From: Eubacteriales bacterium
Lineage (GTDB): Bacteria > Bacillota_A > Clostridia > Lachnospirales > Lachnospiraceae
DNA: 9,991 nt
Reading direction: 5' to 3'
Assembly: GCA_030527765.1 (NCBI GenBank)
Contig: JAUNAE010000117.1
Coordinates: 1 to 9,991, forward strand
The notes under the pieces: generated by a model
Database searches by the model: none
Told to the model about the DNA's origin: nothing
Seen by the model: the letters and a program-made list of their open reading frames with translations, nothing else
Shown here: one piece after another, positions 7,009 through 9,991 of the stretch
Position numbering within the stretch: position 1 is the stretch's first letter
Layout: every line of letters starts with the position of its first letter
Made by a program: the position numbers and the translations under genes

Positions 7009-7028
7009 AATCAGTCGAAAGGCTGATT
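7009..7028 (+). other. GAAA-tetraloop hairpin after the operon
   Basis: AATCAGTC (7009-7016) pairs with GGCTGATT (7021-7028), with one G·U pair and a GAAA (GNRA) loop. It starts 14 bases after the last stop codon and has no T-run, so it is not a terminator by itself. It may stabilise the 3' end of the message. Confidence 0.45.
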
Positions 7029-7059
7029 AATAACCCGGATAGAAAACGAATAAAAAAAT

Positions 7060-7106
7060 AAATCAGGTATCTTTTTTCAGAAATGAAGAAAGGTACCTGA
7101 TTTTTT
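7060..7106. terminator. Bidirectional Rho-independent terminator
   Basis: AAATCAGGTATCTTT (7060-7074) pairs with AAAGGTACCTGATTT (7089-7103), giving 15 pairs including one G·U. On the + strand the stem runs into TTTTTT (7101-7106) and closes the transporter operon. On the - strand the A-rich flank at 7052-7058 becomes a T-run, so it can also end transcription from the minus-strand remnant that stops at 7153. Confidence 0.9.
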
Positions 7107-7152
7107 GTATTTTAAAAATTACTTTGAGGAGAGTGTAGAAAGTACAAGGGTG

Positions 7153-7485
7153 TTATTCCAGTCCATATTCCTTGAGCAGCAGTTTTTGATACTCGTGATC
7201 TGCTGTGCAACGCTTTAAATCGGACAAACGATCATCCTGGAGAAGCTTTTGGATAAGAGTGTTAATTTTAATTGCACCAAGGCGTTCACCTTCGGAGAGT
7301 CCTTGCGCAAGTCCTTCTTTCCTTGCACTGGACATATCACCTTCATACAAAATACGCGCCAGACACTGCTCACGAATTTGTTCATCTTCTGTATATTTTT
7401 TCATTGCATTTACCGCCTCTCGCATTGCTGGAGAATTCTTAGTTTTTCTATATCTATTATAGTTGGGAAAGAGAGTGTGAATCAA
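7153..7485 (-). pseudogene. C-terminal remnant of an Rpn/PD-(D/E)XK family transposase (nuclease)
   Basis: The minus frame encodes about 110 residues that look like only the C-terminal tail of the Rpn/PDDEXK_2 family. It has a charged helix (NSPAMREAVNAMKKYTEDE), the hallmark ARKEGLAQGLSEGERLG stretch and a short Leu-rich end. Family members are normally about 250-320 residues with a nuclease domain at the front. That domain is absent: the same frame stays open only to a TGA at 7558-7560, and the residues beyond 7485 show no nuclease motifs. The first usable codon is a TTG (7485-7483) with no ribosome binding site, and the internal ATG has none either. It is probably a decaying insertion that lost its catalytic part. 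Confidence 0.7.
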
Positions 7486-7586
7486 TAAAAATCGTTCGAC
7501 AAATATCGTGCAGCAAATACTAAAGCTACGGTAAGGGTGGATAATAGATATGATGGATCAGACTTAAGAGTTTGACGATATTTATG

Positions 7587-7616
7587 CTGACGAAGAGTTT
7601 GTTTTTGTTATATAAT
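7587..7616 (+). promoter_or_regulatory. Promoter of the YczE-like/MATE unit
   Basis: A perfect -10 TATAAT (7611-7616) has CTGACG (7587-7592) as -35 at an 18-bp spacing, across a T-rich spacer. Transcription would start near 7623, giving a leader of about 30 nt before the GTG start. AAGAGTTTG occurs at 7566-7574 and again at 7593-7601, the second copy lying between -35 and -10, so a repressor site is possible. Confidence 0.7.
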
Positions 7617-7651
7617 GGGGGTCGGAATAAAAAAGGGAAAGGAAAAATAAC

Positions 7652-8287
7652 GTGAAAGAAAAAGTAAGTGTCAAGCGTTTTGTATGGTGTGTGATTGGAC
7701 TTATGATCGCAGGTCTTGGAGTCGCAATCACAAAAAAAGGAGAACTGGGAGTGTCCCCTGTATCTTCTGTGGCAAACATTATGAGTCTGAAATTTGACAG
7801 TCTAAGTATGGGTAACTGGCTGATTATTTGGAACTGCGTTCTGATTCTTGGTCAGATCATTCTTCTGAGAAAAAAATTCCAGATTTTTCAGCTTCTGCAG
7901 ATTCCGTTGTCTGTCCTGTTTGGAGCATTCACGGATGTAGGATTAAAAGCTCTGTCAGGTATCCCGGTGGACAACTACTTTGTGAAGCTTGTATTCGTAT
8001 TTGTGGGAACAGCAGTTGTCGCTCTTGGAGTTACGGTTTCCGTCAAAGCAGATGTGATCTATAATTCCGGGGAAGCTTTTGTAAAAGCAATTTCCAGTAC
8101 CTTTGGGCCGGAATTCGCCAATGTAAAAATCGCATTCGACGTGGGATGTGTGATTGTTTCTGTAATCTTGTCCCTTCTCTTCTTCCATTTGCGTATTGAA
8201 GGAACTCGAGAAGGAACGATTATAGCAGCGCTTCTGACAGGAGTATTTGTAAAAATTTTCTCAAAGGCTCTGTCACCGCGTAAGTAA
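7652..8287 (+). CDS. YczE/YyaS/YitT-like integral membrane protein
   Basis: A 211-residue protein of about five hydrophobic segments (near 9-27, 55-73, 80-100, 111-130, 160-180), with a further stretch at 188-203. It resembles the YczE-like family of unknown function. Family-like traits are GLGVAITKKGELGVSP (21-36), a second related segment LGVTVSVKADV (125-135) and the end motif GTREGTIIAALLTG (184-197). The two glycine-rich segments suggest an internal duplication. The GTG start is supported by AAAGGAA (7638-7644), seven bases upstream, and by the promoter just ahead. The MATE exporter gene follows after 30 bp, so they are likely co-transcribed. YczE-like proteins often sit next to regulators or transporters, but no activity is established, and none can be inferred here. 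Confidence 0.8.
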   Translation: MKEKVSVKRFVWCVIGLMIAGLGVAITKKGELGVSPVSSVANIMSLKFDSLSMGNWLIIWNCVLILGQIILLRKKFQIFQLLQIPLSVLFGAFTDVGLKALSGIPVDNYFVKLVFVFVGTAVVALGVTVSVKADVIYNSGEAFVKAISSTFGPEFANVKIAFDVGCVIVSVILSLLFFHLRIEGTREGTIIAALLTGVFVKIFSKALSPRK

Positions 8288-8317
8288 AGAAGATTATTTT
8301 ATGGGGGAGACAAAGAA

Positions 8318-9688
8318 GTGAAACAGGAAGAAGCAGGTACATTTTTTACAAGAGACAGACAGTTTTATAAGTCGTTATTCTCCATGATGATTCTTATTGC
8401 ACTGCAGAATCTGGTGGCGTACAGCGTCAACATGGCGGATAATATTATGCTTGGAAGATACAGTCAGGATGCTCTTTCCGGGGCTGCTTCTGTGAATCAA
8501 ATCTTCTTCATGGTGCAGCAGTTTGCCATGTCGATTGGCAATTCTCTGGTTGTTCTGGCATCCCAGTACTGGGGCAAAAAAGAAGAGGAGCCAATACGAA
8601 AACTAACAGCAGTATCTTTGAAACTTGGGCTTGGTGTTGGTGCGGCAGTGCTGATACTCTGTCAGATGTTTCCATATCAACTGGTAGGTTTGTTTACGAA
8701 ATCAGAGGGTATTCTTGCTCAGGGTGTGATCTATCTGAAGGTGGTATCCTGGTCTTTCTTTCTGTATATTCTCAGTAATGTTTTTATCAGTGTTCTCAGA
8801 AGTGTGGGAATTGTAAAGATTTCTTTTTACATTTCCATTGTCTCGCTGATCGTAAATGTAGGGATCAACTACACTCTGATTTATGGACGTTTAGGAATGC
8901 CGGAAATGGGTGTTCGCGGTGCCGGAATCGGAACTTTGACGGCACGTATTCTGGAGCTGATCATTGTTGTGTGTTATCTGTTTTGGGGCAAGACAGGGAT
9001 GCACTTCTGGAGCAGAACCATGTGGAAAAGAGATCGTCAGATTCGAAAGGATTACACAAGAGTGTACCTTCCGATTTTCTGTGCCTTCGTTCTCTGGGGC
9101 TTCTCGGTTCCGGTGCAGACAGGTATTCTTGGACGTCTTTCTGACAATGCAATTGCGGCAAATTCTGTTGCAACAACCTTCTATCAGTATCTCAAAGTCA
9201 TTGTTGTTGCAATGTCAAATACCGCCTCTGTGTTGATTGGAAATGCAGTCGGTGCAGGAGATCTCAAGAAGACAAAGGAGTACGGAAGAACCATTTCCGT
9301 GATCTGTATCGGTGTCGGAATTGTGCTTGGAATTGCGCTCATTGCTCTTCGCAATCCGCTTCTGAGTTTGTATAATCTGAGCGAAGATGCAACCACTATG
9401 GCTCTTCATCTGATTGTGATTATGGGATTCATTATGATGGGAATGTCTTATCAGATGCCCGTCAGCGCCGGAATTATCCAGGGCGGCGGAGATACCACAT
9501 TTCTAATGAAATTAAACTTGATCAGCACCTGGCTGATTGTCATGCCCTTGTCCTTCGCCTCTGCCTTCTGGTGGAAATGGCCGGTGGAACTGGTTGTGAT
9601 TTGTGTACAGTCGGATCAGGTATTCAAGTGCCTGCCAGTGTATCTGCATTTCCGCAAATATCAGTGGATAAAAAAACTGACGAGGTAG
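8318..9688 (+). CDS. MATE-family multidrug/organic-cation exporter
   Basis: A complete 456-residue, roughly 12-helix protein made of two MatE repeats. The first half has NMADNIMLGRYS (38-49), with Asp41 in the first helix as in Na+/H+-coupled members, then ASQYWGKKEE (81-90) and GINYTLIYGRLGMPEMGVRG (182-201). The second half has VLIGNAVGAGDLKKTKEYGR (305-324) and GIIQGGGDTTF (385-395). MATE proteins expel drugs or metabolites using Na+ or H+ gradients; the substrate of this one cannot be predicted. The start is GTG, seven bases after GGGGGAGA (8303-8310). A six-codon ATG frame at 8301-8321 overlaps the start but has no ribosome binding site of its own and is probably chance. It is downstream of the YczE-like gene in the same unit and followed by a terminator. 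Confidence 0.95.
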   Translation: MKQEEAGTFFTRDRQFYKSLFSMMILIALQNLVAYSVNMADNIMLGRYSQDALSGAASVNQIFFMVQQFAMSIGNSLVVLASQYWGKKEEEPIRKLTAVSLKLGLGVGAAVLILCQMFPYQLVGLFTKSEGILAQGVIYLKVVSWSFFLYILSNVFISVLRSVGIVKISFYISIVSLIVNVGINYTLIYGRLGMPEMGVRGAGIGTLTARILELIIVVCYLFWGKTGMHFWSRTMWKRDRQIRKDYTRVYLPIFCAFVLWGFSVPVQTGILGRLSDNAIAANSVATTFYQYLKVIVVAMSNTASVLIGNAVGAGDLKKTKEYGRTISVICIGVGIVLGIALIALRNPLLSLYNLSEDATTMALHLIVIMGFIMMGMSYQMPVSAGIIQGGGDTTFLMKLNLISTWLIVMPLSFASAFWWKWPVELVVICVQSDQVFKCLPVYLHFRKYQWIKKLTR

Positions 9689-9770
9689 GGAAGTGTGGGG
9701 AATTCAAGAATCCAATTACTGTGAGATAAGGTGCAATAAAGAATTATAGGGATTATAAGAGATTTATAAG

Positions 9771-9822
9771 AATAGGCCGATGGTGAGTAAGTAGAGATGG
9801 CTGCTCATCGTCGGCTTATTTT
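9771..9822 (+). terminator. Rho-independent terminator of the MATE unit
   Basis: AATAGGCCGATGGTGAG (9771-9787) pairs with CTCATCGTCGGCTTATT (9804-9820) over 17 positions, three of them G·U, leaving a 16-base loop. TTATTTT (9816-9822) forms an imperfect U-tract. It lies 82 bp after the MATE stop codon. Between 9689 and 9770 I see only AT-rich non-coding sequence. Confidence 0.7.
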
Positions 9823-9881
9823 GCTCTGAGGAGAAATATGCAGTGAAAGTGATAGAGTTGCCCGGGGAAGTTTGACCTGAA

Positions 9882-9938
9882 ATGAAGAAAAGCAAAATCA
9901 GGTCAAAAGAAGAGACTGGGAAGTTTGACCTGAAATGA
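9882..9938 (+). CDS. Micro-ORF of 18 codons inside the repeat (doubtful)
   Basis: The frame reads MKKSKIRSKEETGKFDLK and stops at TGA 9936-9938. Its stop overlaps the ATG of the same frame in the next repeat (ATGA, 9935-9938). No ribosome binding site is visible ahead of the ATG. It is listed because the 53-bp period equals 19 codons minus the 4-nt overlap, which would couple successive copies. It may equally be a by-product of the repeat. Confidence 0.15.
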   Translation: MKKSKIRSKEETGKFDLK

Positions 9939-9991
9939 AGAAAAGCGAAATCAGGTCAAAGAAATTGCCCGTGAAGTTTGACCTGAAAGGA
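9935..9991 (+). CDS. Second micro-ORF, open at the window end (doubtful)
   Basis: The frame reads MKKSEIRSKKLPVKFDLKG and is still open at the last base, because the third repeat has AAAGGA where the earlier copies have AAATGA. It is either the start of a longer gene whose 5' end lies in the repeat, or a further repeat by-product. The only ribosome binding support is translational coupling through the ATGA overlap. Confidence 0.15.
   Translation, partial: MKKSEIRSKKLPVKFDLKG

Larger units (their letters stand above)
9867..9991 (+). repeat. Palindromic tandem repeat array, 53-bp period, open at the window end
   Basis: A 41-bp unit starts GAAGTTTGACCTGA and ends TCAGGTCAAA. It occurs at 9867-9907 and 9920-9960, and begins again at 9973. 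The arms TTTGACCTGA and TCAGGTCAAA (9871-9880 with 9898-9907; 9924-9933 with 9951-9960) are perfect 10-bp inverted repeats around a 17-base A-rich loop with one difference between copies (A9894 against G9947). The 12-bp spacers differ (AGAAGAGACTGG and GAAATTGCCCGT), but TTGCCCG before unit 1 (9858-9864) recurs at 9965-9971. The third copy departs from the others at AAAGGA (9986-9991). Spacers are far too short for CRISPR. The array continues past the window. Confidence 0.85.

Noticed and set aside
7134..7146. TGTA-gaaag-TACA palindrome similar to the one near the PadR-type promoter
   Set aside because: The spacing differs (5 against 3 bases) and it lies at the end of a gene remnant with no promoter, so chance is the simpler explanation.
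7486..7620. Minus-strand frame continuing the transposase upstream
   Set aside because: Neither the same frame (stop TGA 7558-7560) nor a shifted frame gives nuclease-like residues, so I did not extend the remnant.
8301..8321. Six-codon leader ORF before the MATE gene
   Set aside because: It has no ribosome binding site. Its GGGGGAG is the ribosome binding site of the MATE start, so the overlap is probably incidental.
9867..9991. CRISPR array
   Set aside because: Repeats of 41 bp with 12-bp spacers, partly recurring spacer sequence and no cas genes in view do not fit CRISPR.

Overview
The window looks like chromosomal DNA of a gut-type Firmicute, most probably a Lachnospiraceae member. The basis is moderate GC, strong purine-rich ribosome binding sites (AGGAGG type), frequent GTG starts, a DUF3798-type binding protein with a CUT2-like transporter, and a remnant of the Rpn/PD-(D/E)XK transposase family that is abundant in those genomes. 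This is inference from protein style; I cannot name a genus. All intact genes are on the + strand.

Region 1 (1-7106) is a PadR-type regulator followed by an uncharacterised ABC importer. The regulator (114-671) is preceded by helically phased CTAC-type motifs. A 287-bp gap follows, holding five CGA-centred motifs at strict 22-23 bp steps, a weak -10 candidate and two back-to-back tetraloop hairpins. Next come a secreted DUF3798 binding protein (959-2098), an intercistronic terminator hairpin, a double-domain ATPase (2187-3803) and two dissimilar BPD_transp_2 permeases (3796-5727 and 5720-6994). The last three genes overlap by 8 nt at each junction, and a strong bidirectional terminator closes the unit. 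The layout fits one transporter: an extracellular ligand receptor made in excess, a fused ATPase and a heterodimeric permease. The ligand cannot be read from the sequence. The first permease carries about 300 extra N-terminal residues, namely two extra membrane helices flanking a large acidic, Ala-rich domain predicted to be extracellular.

Region 2 (7107-7651) holds a minus-strand C-terminal remnant of an Rpn/PD-(D/E)XK family transposase and the promoter of the next unit.

Region 3 (7652-9822) is a two-gene unit, a YczE-like membrane protein and a full-length MATE-family exporter, ending in a terminator hairpin.

Region 4 (9867-9991, running off the end) is an array of 41-bp palindromic repeats at an exact 53-bp period. 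In one frame the period makes a chain of 18-codon micro-ORFs joined by ATGA stop/start overlaps. The permease N-terminal module and this array are the two most unusual things in the window.
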